Shown here: positions 7,095 to 16,011 of the stretch, piece by piece
Layout: each line of letters starts with the position of its first letter
Position numbering within the stretch: position 1 is the stretch's first letter
NCBI GenBank assembly: GCA_036387415.1
Contig: DASVTU010000004.1
Span: 62,001-126,000, forward strand
Direction: 5' to 3'
Length of the DNA: 64,000 nt
Origin: DASVTU01 sp036387415
GTDB lineage: Bacteria > Acidobacteriota > Blastocatellia > Pyrinomonadales > Pyrinomonadaceae
Notes under the pieces: generated by a model
What the model was told of the DNA's origin: nothing
Database searches by the model: none
Seen by the model: the letters and a program-made list of their open reading frames with translations, nothing else
Made by a program: the position numbers and the translations under genes

Positions 7095-10055
7095 ATGGCG
7101 CGTATGCCACGATTTCGAGAAGGCGGCGGAGGCGGGCGACGCCGACGCAAAGGCGGACGAAACGCTAATGAATCGTCCGACGGACGCGGCGCAAGCGACG
7201 GCGGCGGGCAGAGGAAGCGACACGACGACGGCTCGTCGTCCTCGCGTCCTCAGAGCGACGCTTCGCGGCGCGGTGCGAGCAGTAGCGGTGGCGGTCGCGG
7301 TCGCGGCGGCACACAGTCGTCGCGCGCCTCATCATCATCTTCTGCGCCGGATACTTCGGACGTGTCGCGTGTCGCGGCGCGTGCGGCGCGCGGGCGCCCG
7401 CTACGTCGTCTACTCGAAGGCATCGGCACGCCCGCCGCGTCGTCCGTCTTCACGCCCGACCCTTTCCAACTCGAAGCCCTCAATGCGCTCGAACACGAAG
7501 ACGTTTTGGTCACTGCACCGACAGGCTCGGGCAAAACGTGGATTGCACGCGAGGAGATTCGCCGTCTGCTCGCGGCGGGGCGACGCGCTTGGTACACCAG
7601 TCCGCTCAAGGCTCTGACGAATTCGAAGTATCACGAATTCGCTGCCGAATTCGGCGCAGAACGCGTCGGCATCCTGACGGGCGACCGCAAGGAGCGACCC
7701 GACGCGCCGCTCATCGTCGGCACGACAGAGGTTTATCGCAACCAGTTGTTCGACGCGATGCGTAACGCCGCCGAAGGCAGAAACGTCGAAGCCGACCTGC
7801 TTGTGCTCGACGAGGCGCACTACCTCGCCGACGAGGAACGCGGCCACGTCTGGGAGGAAGCGATTATCCTGACGCCGCCGCGCGTGCGTATGCTTCTGTT
7901 GTCGGCGACGGTCGGCAATGCTGACGAACTCGCGGAGTGGATAGCGGAGGTGCGCGGCGTGCGTTGTGGCGTCGTGGCAAGGCCGGGCGCGCGTCCCGTC
8001 CCCTTGCGCGCCGCGTTTCTCTATCCAGACGGTGCGCTCGCGCCGCTCTTTGACGAAGCCGGACGCTTCAGTTACGAAGTCGCGCAGTTTGTCCAGACGG
8101 CGGGCGCGCGTCATACGCAGCGACGATTCGGCGGCGGCGGGCGCGGCGAACCCGAACGCCGCAACACTTCATCGCGGCTCAACCTGCCGGAGATGCCGCC
8201 CGCCCAACTTCTCTCCGCGCTCCGCTCCTACGACCTCCTGCCCGCGATAGTTTTTTTGCCGACGCGCAGACGTTGCGACGAAGCGGCAGCCGAAGCCGCG
8301 CTCGCGCCGAAGGACAAACGCGACGATGCGCGACGCGAAGCCCGACGCGATTTGTTGCGCCGTCTGGTCGAACAGCACCCGGAGATTCAGAAGCACAGGC
8401 ATTGGGAGATGGCTGTGCGCGGCGGCGTCGCGTCGCATCATGCGGGGCATCTGCCGGGATGGAAACAGGCGATTGAACACTTGATGAGCGCGGGACTTCT
8501 GGATGCGATTTTTGCCACGGCGACGGTCGCGGCAGGCGTAGATTTTCCAGCGCGCACAGTCGTCCTGACCAACATCGACGTACGCACAGGACGCGGCTGG
8601 CGACCCTTACGCGCATCCGAGTTGCAACAGATGACCGGACGCGCCGGACGACGCGGACGCGACCACGTTGGCTTCATCGTCGCCGCGCCCGGCATGCATC
8701 AAGACCCGCAGAAGATGGCTGCATTACTCGAAGCGCCGCCCGACCCGCTCGAAAGTCAGTTTCGCGCGACCTACACGACGCTTCTCAATCTGCTCGACGC
8801 TTATGGCAGTTTCGCCAAAGTGCGCGAGATTGCCGAGCGCAGTTTTGCGCGCCGCGAGGCGGTCGAACAGATTACGCGTCTGGAACGGAGTCTGAAGGAA
8901 TTGGAACGACGGATGCAAGAGCGGCTCACGGCAGTCGGGTGCGACCTCTCGCCGGAGTTGGCGCGCGGCCTCGAACGCTTGGCGAGCGCGCGTTCGCGTC
9001 TGCATGAAAGCGCACCGCAGACGCGCAGCGAAGCATACATGCGTTGGCTCGACAAGGAGGTTGTGCCGGGTCGCGTCGTCGGGATAGGGCGCGGGAGTCG
9101 TCGTCTCGTCTTCGTGACGGAGCGACGCGGCGCGAGCCTCGTCGGCGTGCGCGAAGATGGGCGACGCGCGTCGCTGGCGCTCGAACGCGTCGGCAGAGTT
9201 TTTAGCGAGACTTACAAACTCGCCGAGAGCGGTCGCGCGAAGGCTCTAGACGACGTGCGCGCGGGCGCTAACGCGCCGCTCAGGGAACCGCGTCTGCGCG
9301 AAGCGCGTGGCGAGATGGACGACGCCATCGCCATCATCAACGATTTGATTGACAGTCTCGCCGTCGGCGTGGGCGGCGACGAAGGGATGCGCGTGCGTTG
9401 CGAGGAGGCGCTGTGGTCGGTGGTGGAGGAAGCGGGAGGCGCGGAACGCATCGAACGTCGCATCGACGCGTTGCGCGACGAAGTTTGGCAGCCGTTCGAG
9501 CGGCGTGCGCGCGTGCTTCATCGTTTCGGTTATCTCGATTTCGCTGAGGAGCGCATCACGGAGCGCGGTCGCTGGCTCGCGGATTTGCGTCTCGACCGTC
9601 CGCTGCTGGTCGGTGAAGCGATTGAGCGCGGACTACTTGCGCGACTCGACGCGCCGCGCATGGCGGGTCTGATGTCTGCGCTCGCGTCGGATGCCGAGCG
9701 CGACTATGGCGAACTCCCGCTCGACCACGCGTTAGTCGAAGCACTCGCGAAATTCGAGCAGGTGGCCTACGACGTGGCGAGCGAGGAATGGCGACAGGAA
9801 CTCGAACCCGCGCCGGAGATAAATTTCTCCGCCGCCGCCGCCGCGACGCGTTGGGCGCTCGGCGCAGACTGGCCGACGCTCGTCCGCGAAACACGCGCCG
9901 AAGAAGGCGACCTTTTCCGCATGCTCTCACGCACGGGCGAATCGCTCCTGCAAATCAGCAATCTCCGCGACGCACAACCCGACGCCGCGCGTACGGCACG
10001 CGCCGCCGCCGACCAAATCCTCCGTGAACCCGTCAGAACCAACGAGATGATGTGA
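7095..10055 (+). CDS. Ski2/Lhr-like superfamily 2 DEAH-box helicase
   Basis: 986 residues. The first 100 are a low-complexity Gly/Arg/Ser-rich tail likely to bind RNA or stay disordered. The helicase core follows: motif I APTGSGKT (about 141-148), motif II DEAH (239-242), motif III SAT (270-272), TATVAAGVDFPA near 475, and motif VI QMTGRAGRRGRD (from about 512). The long C-terminal part is helical, as in Ski2/Mtr4-type RNA helicases with DSHCT-like regions. Probable role: ATP-driven RNA unwinding in RNA turnover. ATG 7095 has only a weak AGGG upstream, and ATG 7104 is an alternative start. An Lhr-type DNA helicase is a less likely reading. Confidence 0.85.
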   Translation: MARMPRFREGGGGGRRRRKGGRNANESSDGRGASDGGGQRKRHDDGSSSSRPQSDASRRGASSSGGGRGRGGTQSSRASSSSSAPDTSDVSRVAARAARGRPLRRLLEGIGTPAASSVFTPDPFQLEALNALEHEDVLVTAPTGSGKTWIAREEIRRLLAAGRRAWYTSPLKALTNSKYHEFAAEFGAERVGILTGDRKERPDAPLIVGTTEVYRNQLFDAMRNAAEGRNVEADLLVLDEAHYLADEERGHVWEEAIILTPPRVRMLLLSATVGNADELAEWIAEVRGVRCGVVARPGARPVPLRAAFLYPDGALAPLFDEAGRFSYEVAQFVQTAGARHTQRRFGGGGRGEPERRNTSSRLNLPEMPPAQLLSALRSYDLLPAIVFLPTRRRCDEAAAEAALAPKDKRDDARREARRDLLRRLVEQHPEIQKHRHWEMAVRGGVASHHAGHLPGWKQAIEHLMSAGLLDAIFATATVAAGVDFPARTVVLTNIDVRTGRGWRPLRASELQQMTGRAGRRGRDHVGFIVAAPGMHQDPQKMAALLEAPPDPLESQFRATYTTLLNLLDAYGSFAKVREIAERSFARREAVEQITRLERSLKELERRMQERLTAVGCDLSPELARGLERLASARSRLHESAPQTRSEAYMRWLDKEVVPGRVVGIGRGSRRLVFVTERRGASLVGVREDGRRASLALERVGRVFSETYKLAESGRAKALDDVRAGANAPLREPRLREARGEMDDAIAIINDLIDSLAVGVGGDEGMRVRCEEALWSVVEEAGGAERIERRIDALRDEVWQPFERRARVLHRFGYLDFAEERITERGRWLADLRLDRPLLVGEAIERGLLARLDAPRMAGLMSALASDAERDYGELPLDHALVEALAKFEQVAYDVASEEWRQELEPAPEINFSAAAAATRWALGADWPTLVRETRAEEGDLFRMLSRTGESLLQISNLRDAQPDAARTARAAADQILREPVRTNEMM

Positions 10056-10079
10056 CGCGGAATCAAAGATGGGGCGAAA

Positions 10080-10266
10080 CGGGAAAAGTGTGAAAAGTTA
10101 AAGGATGAAAAGCGGAAATGGGTAAAGGGTTAAAGGGAAGATGAAGCGAAGTTGGTGGGGAGAGATGAAAGTGAATGAGGTCGGGGTGGATGCGGCGGCG
10201 GGCGAATCTTTTTCCCGCTTCGCCGTTTCACCGTCTCGCCATTTCCCCTTACTCTTTTTCGCCCTT
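10080..10266. repeat. Heptamer repeat element, AAAGGG family (copy G), overlapping a gene start
   Basis: The purine-rich left limb (about 10080-10139) and pyrimidine-rich right limb (about 10207-10266) are degenerate inverted versions of each other. The left limb shares the 11-mer GGGTAAAGGGT, and the right limb the 10-mer TTCGCCGTTT, with the element at 44900-45088. The right limb lies inside the next coding sequence. Confidence 0.65.
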
Positions 10267-10989
10267 TGTCTTGTTCTTGTGTCGTTGTCGTGCGGCGGTG
10301 GAAAGAGGATTACGGCGGACAAGATTATGTGGAAGGGAGAGGTGCAGGACGTGGACGAACAGGGGACGGATGAGAGACGCAATGAGCCTGTGATTTATGT
10401 CGCGCTTGGTGATTCGACAGGCGCGGGAGTCGGCGCGAGAAAGGGTGGCGGCTACGTGGCGCGCGTGTTTGAACGCATCGAGCGCGTGCGGCCTACGTCG
10501 CGCCTCGTCAATCTGTGCGTGAGCGGGGCGACGACCGCCGACGTTTTGCGTAGTCAGGTTGCACGAGTCGCCGAAGCGCGCCCGACGCTTATCACGCTCG
10601 GCATCGGCATCAACGATGTGACGCGCAATCTTCCGGTCGAACAGTTTGGACGCAATTACGAGCAGGTGATTGTGGCGCTCAAGGAGAAGGCGCCCGACGC
10701 GGCCATCGTCGTCACGGGGATGCCGGACATCTCTTTCGCGCCCGCCGTGCCGGAGTTTCTCAGAGACGAAGCACGCCGCCGCATCGTCGCCTATAACGAG
10801 CGCGTCCGCGACATCGCCGCGCACCACCAACTCCGCTTCATCGACGCCTACGAAAAGAGTCACCAACTCATCCCGCAGCATCCAGAATTCTTCTCGCCCG
10901 ACAATTTTCACCCGTCCGACGAGGGCTACGAATTATGGGCGGTGCTGATGTGGCCGACCATCAAGGAAGCTATCGGCGCAAGCGAGTAG
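10141..10989 (+). CDS. SGNH/GDSL-family hydrolase lipoprotein
   Basis: 282 residues. An unusually long N-terminal region ends in a hydrophobic stretch and lipobox LSLS-C (Cys 51), so the mature protein is probably a lipoprotein outside the inner membrane. The hydrolase block I motif is ALGDSTGAG (Ser 92). Gly and Asn blocks are at SGAT and GIGINDV, and the Asp-His pair is DNFH (Asp 254, His 257). These are the hallmarks of SGNH esterases or lipases such as TesA and acyl-acetyl hydrolases. The substrate is not predictable. The start is uncertain: ATG 10141 and ATG 10165 are both possible, and both lie within or next to a heptamer repeat whose right limb encodes the signal-peptide region. Confidence 0.8.
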   Translation: MKRSWWGEMKVNEVGVDAAAGESFSRFAVSPSRHFPLLFFALCLVLVSLSCGGGKRITADKIMWKGEVQDVDEQGTDERRNEPVIYVALGDSTGAGVGARKGGGYVARVFERIERVRPTSRLVNLCVSGATTADVLRSQVARVAEARPTLITLGIGINDVTRNLPVEQFGRNYEQVIVALKEKAPDAAIVVTGMPDISFAPAVPEFLRDEARRRIVAYNERVRDIAAHHQLRFIDAYEKSHQLIPQHPEFFSPDNFHPSDEGYELWAVLMWPTIKEAIGASE

Positions 10990-11037
10990 ACCTCAGCGCG
11001 TGAGAGGCGACGGGGCGGCGATGATGCCTCGACATGT

Positions 11038-11433
11038 ATGCATAACAACACCACAAGCCTAACCTTCACCGGACGCATACGCAGCATCCGATGCGCGCTG
11101 AGAGGCGTCGGTGTGATGATTGCCTCGCAGCATAACGCCTGGATTCATGCGGCGGCGACGCTCTTGGTAGTCGTCGCCGGATTGTTTTTCGGTCTGACGA
11201 GAGCGGAGTGGTGCTGGATAGTTCTCGTTATCATCTCGGTCTGGACGGCGGAGGCTTTGAACACGGCATTCGAGTTTCTAACCGATGTGGCATCACCGGA
11301 GTTTCATCCGTTGGCGGCGAAGGCGAAGGATGTCGCCGCCGGAGCCGTCTTGATAACGGCGCTCGGAGCCATCTTGATTGGACTCGTCGTGTTCGCGCCC
11401 TACCTTCTCGAACTGCTTCAAAACAAGGATTAG
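11038..11433 (+). CDS. Diacylglycerol/undecaprenol kinase family membrane protein
   Basis: 131 residues, the usual size of prokaryotic DgkA-type kinases. A soluble N-terminal helix (RSIRCALRGVGVM) is followed by NAWIHAAATLLVV, then the catalytic AEALNTAFEFLTD segment and KDVAAGAVL. A third membrane helix ends the protein. The Glu and Asn/Asp residues in the second block are the active-site and metal-binding residues of the family. Members phosphorylate diacylglycerol (Gram-negative DgkA) or undecaprenol (Gram-positive type). Residues here resemble the undecaprenol-kinase branch, though substrate is inferred only. It would act at the inner membrane. Confidence 0.88.
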   Translation: MHNNTTSLTFTGRIRSIRCALRGVGVMIASQHNAWIHAAATLLVVVAGLFFGLTRAEWCWIVLVIISVWTAEALNTAFEFLTDVASPEFHPLAAKAKDVAAGAVLITALGAILIGLVVFAPYLLELLQNKD

Positions 11434-11435
11434 CC

Positions 11436-11525
11436 ACCGCGACACAGAGGCACAGAGCGAAATCATTAAAAGGATTCAATCTTTCGACTGTTAATTTTCT
11501 CTGCGACTCCGTCTCCCGGCGGCAA
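11436..11525. repeat. Degenerate CACAGAG-type heptamer element (copy J)
   Basis: Starts just after the dgkA-like stop codon. The left limb CACAGAGGCACAGAG and the right limb around TCTCTGCGACTCCGTCT are imperfect inverted copies (about 17 of 25 positions). It is related in wording to the element at 34493. Probably a decayed 3'-end hairpin. Confidence 0.5.
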
Positions 11526-11567
11526 GTTTTGAAATGGGTTTGAAGCGGCTTTTGGTGAAAATTCATA

Positions 11568-11596
11568 TTGAATTGCGTCGGGCTTTGGCATAGTAT
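11568..11596 (+). promoter_or_regulatory. Possible sigma70-type promoter for the kinase-TPR gene
   Basis: A TTGAAT hexamer at 11568-11573, a 17-base spacer and TAGTAT at 11591-11596, about 140 bases before the chosen kinase start. This is a pattern match only. Confidence 0.35.
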
Positions 11597-11737
11597 GCGG
11601 CTCTGCCGGAATTTGTTTGGGAGTCCAGCCAAGTTGCCGTCGTCAAAGACCCTCTGCGGCGAGTGCTATTTGCACCTTTCCCTCTGCTTCGCTCCGTCAC
11701 GTACGGGAATCATCGGAGTCAAAGGAATTCCGTCTCC

Positions 11738-14700
11738 ATGATTGGTCAAACAATTTCGCATTATCACATCATCGACAAACTCGGCGAGGGCGGCATGGGC
11801 GTCGTCTACATCGCTGAGGACACGCATCTCGGTCGCCGCGTCGCCGTCAAGATTCCGACAGCCACCGCCGACGAGAACGATTTTCGCGCGCGTTTCCTGC
11901 GTGAAGCGCGTTCCATCTCAGCCATCAGCCACCCGCACATCGCCACCATCCACGACTACGGCGAAACGCCCGACGGCCATCCCTTCATCGTCATGGAGTT
12001 GGTCAACGGCGACGATTTAAGCAAACTCCTCGCCTCCGGCAAACTTACTTTGCGTCGCGCCGTGGAAATCATCCGCGATGTCGCCGACGCGCTCTCGGAA
12101 GCGCACCGTCGCGGCATCATCCATCGCGACATCAAGCCCTCGAACGTGATGATTAACGAGCGCGGTAAGGTCAAAGTGCTAGACTTCGGCCTCGCCAAGC
12201 AAATCGAAAACGAGAATGTCTCCGGCAATCATTCCGACGCCGACCGCGAAGCTCAAACCCTTCTCGTCACACGCACGCACACCGGAACCGTCATCGGCAC
12301 ACCGCTCTATCTTTCGCCCGAACAGGCCAGCGCCAAACACGTCGATGCACGCAGCGACATCTTCGCCCTCGGCGCGTTGCTCTACGAATGCGTCGCAGGT
12401 CGTCCGCCCTTCTCCGGCGTCAACGCGCTCGACATCTGCGCGCAAGTGCTCTACGTTGACCCGCCGCCGCCCTCCTCCGTCAACCCGCGCGTGCCTGCCG
12501 AACTCGACCGCATCACGCTCAAAGCACTCGCCAAAAAACCGGAAGCGCGTTACCAGTCAGCCGAAGATTTGAAGGCCGACCTCCACGCCATCGCCGCCGC
12601 GTTGCCCAGCGGCGACGACGATTCCGTCCCGACGCAAATCATTCAACTCCAATCCGGCACACCGCGCGCCAGCGCCTTCGGCACGCTCTCGCAAAAGTTG
12701 CGCCATCCGCGTTGGAGCACGGGCTTCATCGTCGCTCTGCTCGCGGTCTTGTTGCTCGGTGGTTGGGGCGTCAAACAGTTCTTCTGGCGAGCCACGCCCT
12801 CGAAGCCGTCGCCCGAAGGCGAGCGTTGGTACAAGGACGGCGAGAACGCTCTGCGAGAAGGCGCTTACTACAAGGCGAGCAAGATGCTCGAAACCGCCGT
12901 CAAGATTGATGGTCGTTATCCATTGGCGCACGCGCGTCTGGCCGAGGCGTGGATGGAATTAGACTACGACGACCGCGCCAAAGAGGAGATGCTCGTCGCA
13001 CAGTCGCTCGTCGCCGACCCATCGACGTTGCCGAAGGTCGAGCGTCTCTACTGGGAAGCGATGCAGAACACCGTGCTTCGCAATTTCAGAGACGCGGTGG
13101 AGAACTACAGCAATCTCGTCGCGGAAGTCTCCGACGCAGAGAAGCCGTACGCTTATGTCGATTTGGGACGCGCCTACGAGAAGGACGAAAAACTCGACAA
13201 GGCGATTGAAAGCTACCTCGAAGCGACGCGCCGCGACCCGCAATCCGCCGCCGGTTTCCTACGCCTCGGCATCCTCTACGGTCGCAAAAACGATGCGCCC
13301 AACGCCACCGCCGCCTTCGACCGCGCCGAGAAACTCTATCGAGATTCGAGCAACTTTGAAGGCGTCGCAGAAGTGCTCTACCAACGCGGCAACATGGCGC
13401 AGAAGATGAGCAAAGTGGACGAGGCTAACAAGTATCTCGAACAGGTGCTCGACATCACGCGCTCCACCGACCAGAACCAACACCAGCGCATCAAGACGCT
13501 GTTGCAACTGTCGAGCGTCGCCTGTATCGCGGGCAACACGGCGAAGGCGCAGGAGTTTTCCACGCAAGCACTGAATCTGGCACGCGCCAACGGTCTCGAA
13601 AATCTCGCCACGCGCGGCTTGATGGACTTGGGCAACGCCTTTCTCCTGCGCGGCGAGTTCAAGGAAGCCGAGGAACATTTCAAACAGGCGCTTGAGTTTG
13701 CCGAGCGTTACAAGGCGGGGCGCAACGTCGCCCGCGCGCATCTCTCGCTCGGCGGCCTGCGTATTCAGCAGGGCGACATCGACGATGGCATGAAGCACGT
13801 CAACGAGGCTCTGCCCTTCTACCGCGACGGCAAATATCATCGCGAGACTTCGCAGGCGCTCAGCCTCATCGGTCATGCCAACCGCAGCAAAGGACGCTTC
13901 GACGAAGCCCTCAAAGCGTTTGAGGAACAACTCAAGGAATCCGAGGAGACGAAGAATCCGGCGCAAATCGCCCGCGCGCATCTCGACCTCGGAACCGTCA
14001 TCGGCGACATGGAGCGTTACCCCGAAGCCTTGCGCCATTTTGAACAGAGCTACGCCATCTTTAAGTCGTCCAACAGCGATTTGAACGCCGCCTACGGCAA
14101 ACTAAATCAAGGCGAAATGTTCTGGCGACTAGGCCGCAACAAGGAATCGCGCGACGCGTTCACGGAAGTCCGCGCCATCGCGCAACGCCCCGACATCAAC
14201 AGTAAACAACTGCTCTCTCTCGTTCTCCTCAACGAAGCGCACGTCAGTCTCAACGAGCGACGTTTTGCCGAAGCCGTCGCACGCAGCCAGCAGACCATCG
14301 CGCTCGCCGGAACCGAGTATAAAACCGCGACCATCGACGCCAAGACCGTGCTCGGACTCGCGCAGGCGCTCTCTGGCGCGAAGGAACAGGCGCGTGCCGC
14401 CACGCAGGAAGCCCTCGATGCCGCGACCTCCATCGGCAATCAACAACTCATCTCCGCCGCCCTGCTCGCCCACGCCGAAACACTGCTCGAAAGCGGCGAC
14501 TCTCAAGCCGCACTGTCCGCCGCCCTGCGCGCACAGGAAAACTCCGCGCGCTTCGGTCATCAAGAAACCGAATGGCGCGCATGGCTCCTCGCCGGACTCG
14601 CCAGCCAACGCCTTAACGATTCCGACGCCGCCCGCGAACGTCTCACACGCGCGCGCACCCTCCTCGAAAATCTCCAACAGAAATGGGGCGCAGACTACTT

Positions 14701-14773
14701 CAACACATATCTCTCACGCCCCGACATCCAAAGCTACCGCAAACAACTCGAACAAGCCTCGTCCGTCGTCTAG
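11738..14773 (+). CDS. Membrane Ser/Thr protein kinase with C-terminal TPR array
   Basis: 1011 residues from ATG 11738, which has AAAGGAA about ten bases upstream. The longer frame from 11663 adds an unlikely tail. The N-terminal kinase domain has GEGGMGVV (Gly loop), VAVK (Lys 38), HRDIKPSN (His 129, Asp 131) and DFGLA (from 149). GTVIGTPLYLSPEQ is the activation-loop end. A membrane helix lies at about 329-350 (FIVALLAVLLLGGWGV). The remaining 650 residues are tandem TPR-like helical pairs, such as AYVDLGRAYEKDEKLDKAIESYLEA, so the repeats would face the periplasm. This Hanks-type kinase arrangement is common in Acidobacteriota. The phosphorylation target is unknown. Confidence 0.92.
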   Translation: MIGQTISHYHIIDKLGEGGMGVVYIAEDTHLGRRVAVKIPTATADENDFRARFLREARSISAISHPHIATIHDYGETPDGHPFIVMELVNGDDLSKLLASGKLTLRRAVEIIRDVADALSEAHRRGIIHRDIKPSNVMINERGKVKVLDFGLAKQIENENVSGNHSDADREAQTLLVTRTHTGTVIGTPLYLSPEQASAKHVDARSDIFALGALLYECVAGRPPFSGVNALDICAQVLYVDPPPPSSVNPRVPAELDRITLKALAKKPEARYQSAEDLKADLHAIAAALPSGDDDSVPTQIIQLQSGTPRASAFGTLSQKLRHPRWSTGFIVALLAVLLLGGWGVKQFFWRATPSKPSPEGERWYKDGENALREGAYYKASKMLETAVKIDGRYPLAHARLAEAWMELDYDDRAKEEMLVAQSLVADPSTLPKVERLYWEAMQNTVLRNFRDAVENYSNLVAEVSDAEKPYAYVDLGRAYEKDEKLDKAIESYLEATRRDPQSAAGFLRLGILYGRKNDAPNATAAFDRAEKLYRDSSNFEGVAEVLYQRGNMAQKMSKVDEANKYLEQVLDITRSTDQNQHQRIKTLLQLSSVACIAGNTAKAQEFSTQALNLARANGLENLATRGLMDLGNAFLLRGEFKEAEEHFKQALEFAERYKAGRNVARAHLSLGGLRIQQGDIDDGMKHVNEALPFYRDGKYHRETSQALSLIGHANRSKGRFDEALKAFEEQLKESEETKNPAQIARAHLDLGTVIGDMERYPEALRHFEQSYAIFKSSNSDLNAAYGKLNQGEMFWRLGRNKESRDAFTEVRAIAQRPDINSKQLLSLVLLNEAHVSLNERRFAEAVARSQQTIALAGTEYKTATIDAKTVLGLAQALSGAKEQARAATQEALDAATSIGNQQLISAALLAHAETLLESGDSQAALSAALRAQENSARFGHQETEWRAWLLAGLASQRLNDSDAARERLTRARTLLENLQQKWGADYFNTYLSRPDIQSYRKQLEQASSVV

Positions 14774-15126
14774 CGAAACGTGATTAGGCGAATTTCTTAA
14801 CGAGTCGCTGGGCTGTCAACAAACGTAGACCGCACTGTGGACGTTTGTTGACATCCGTGCGATTTCCGCCATGACGAAACGCCGATTTGCTCGGTTTCCA
14901 CTCTGTTTGCTGTTGGTATAACAGTTGCTCTCTAGTTTGGCCTACACGTGCCGGGCATGTTCTTTAGCTGATTAACAAATTCCTACCGCAAACTAATCAG
15001 CCTCCTCTGAAGAAACATGACGCGTCGCTCAATTCACTCCGGGCTGCCATCCTTAAATCAGGGCAACGATGGCTCTCACTCGCACCCCTCCCAACAAGCC
15101 CCACTTCCCCACAGGAGATTTCCGTC
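14774..15126. other. Intergenic region with two inverted repeats, no gene seen
   Basis: 353 bases with visibly lower GC. It contains the 13-base inverted repeat at 14814-14853 and an 8-base one (GCTGATTA at 14967-14974, TAATCAGC at 14994-15001). An AGGAGA ribosome site lies just before the gene at 15127. No convincing open frame is present. Confidence 0.7.
14814..14853. promoter_or_regulatory. 13-bp perfect inverted repeat
   Basis: TGTCAACAAACGT at 14814-14826 is mirrored exactly by ACGTTTGTTGACA at 14841-14853, around a 14-base centre. It could be the kinase-gene terminator or a dimeric regulator site. There is no T-run, so a classical terminator is not certain. Confidence 0.6.
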
Positions 15127-15705
15127 ATGAAAATAAAACTCTGCGTATTCGTTCTGTTCACACTCATGCTGGCGGGCGATGCTTATGCCAGTAAAACCTG
15201 CTGGTGCTGGATTGGCCCGCAGGGCGGCAACGGATGGGTCAATCAAGGCGACCCCGTGAAATGGATAGACTTCGGCGGGGTAGCGAGTTACCCGAACATT
15301 ACCAGCTACAACAAGAAGCAAAAATGCTCCGAGGCTTGTGCGACGAAGGCGACCGAATGGTTTTCCAGTAATAACAGTCAATCCTTGTGTAATCTTATAA
15401 ACCGACCCGTCTCAACCGAGGAAGCGACTAAAATCGGTGCGTTCAGTCTGGTCGGAGCAGGCGATTGGGGTAACAACGTCTGGGACTACGACGCCAAGCC
15501 GATAAATTTCAAAGGCTGTACGCGCAAATGCAACTGTCCGAAAGGTTGGTACGACGAAAACAGGAGAAGCTGCGTCACTGGCGCTCTATGTGACAAAGTT
15601 CCGAATATGCCCGACGGCGATAAAGGCGGCGGCTACTGGGCTTGGCACGGCATCCTGTTTATGGACATCGCCGGAGGCAACTGTCTGCTGTCTCCCATCC
15701 TCTAG
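15127..15705 (+). CDS. Orphan secreted cysteine-rich protein
   Basis: 192 residues. The N-terminus is a clear Sec signal peptide (MKIKLCVFVLFTLMLAGDAYA), probably cleaved after AYA. The mature part has about eleven Cys, many in pairs or short spacings (CWCW, CSEAC, CTRKCNC, CVTGALC), consistent with disulfides outside the cytoplasm. It is also rich in Gly, Trp and Asn. I recognise no family. AGGAGA eight bases before the ATG is one of the best ribosome sites in the window. Codon use looks less GC-biased than that of neighbouring genes, suggesting recent acquisition. Function unknown. Confidence 0.65.
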   Translation: MKIKLCVFVLFTLMLAGDAYASKTCWCWIGPQGGNGWVNQGDPVKWIDFGGVASYPNITSYNKKQKCSEACATKATEWFSSNNSQSLCNLINRPVSTEEATKIGAFSLVGAGDWGNNVWDYDAKPINFKGCTRKCNCPKGWYDENRRSCVTGALCDKVPNMPDGDKGGGYWAWHGILFMDIAGGNCLLSPIL

Positions 15706-15736
15706 CCGTCCACGCCAACTTTTATTCACGATTGTA

Positions 15737-15868
15737 ATGGTTGCGGACATCTACATGTTTGTTAAGAAGATGCGCGACTACGTGCCCGACGCGTTCGGGA
15801 TGCTGGGAGGGCTTGTGCTCGTCGCCATCAGCATCCTGATTTGCGTCGGGTGGTTTCCGGTTGCCTGA
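15737..15868 (+). CDS. Small single-span membrane peptide (tentative)
   Basis: 43 residues from ATG 15737, 31 bases after the Cys-rich gene. The sequence is a short soluble start (MVADIYMFVKKMRDYVPDAF) followed by one strong hydrophobic segment (GGLVLVAISILICVGWF). A longer frame from 15590 overlaps the previous gene and is less likely. No obvious ribosome site and no family match known to me. It could be a real small membrane protein or chance. Confidence 0.35.
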   Translation: MVADIYMFVKKMRDYVPDAFGMLGGLVLVAISILICVGWFPVA

Positions 15869-15913
15869 CGCGTCGGTCAGTCTTCGAGTCGTTACGGTCG
15901 GACGGCGACGGTG

Positions 15914-15922
15914 TGTTAAGAT
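15914..15922 (+). promoter_or_regulatory. Extended -10 element upstream of ispH
   Basis: TGTTAAGAT, an extended -10 (TG, one base, TAAGAT), about 90 bases before the ispH start. No good -35 is seen. The same TGTTANNAT form appears before several other genes here. Confidence 0.35.
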
Positions 15923-16011
15923 TGCGGTGCGCGAATAGACGCGCGCGATGCGTCGGTTTCGGGCGCGTCTGCCGCAGTTTGAATCGACCGACGGAGTACG
16001 AAGGGCTGATT

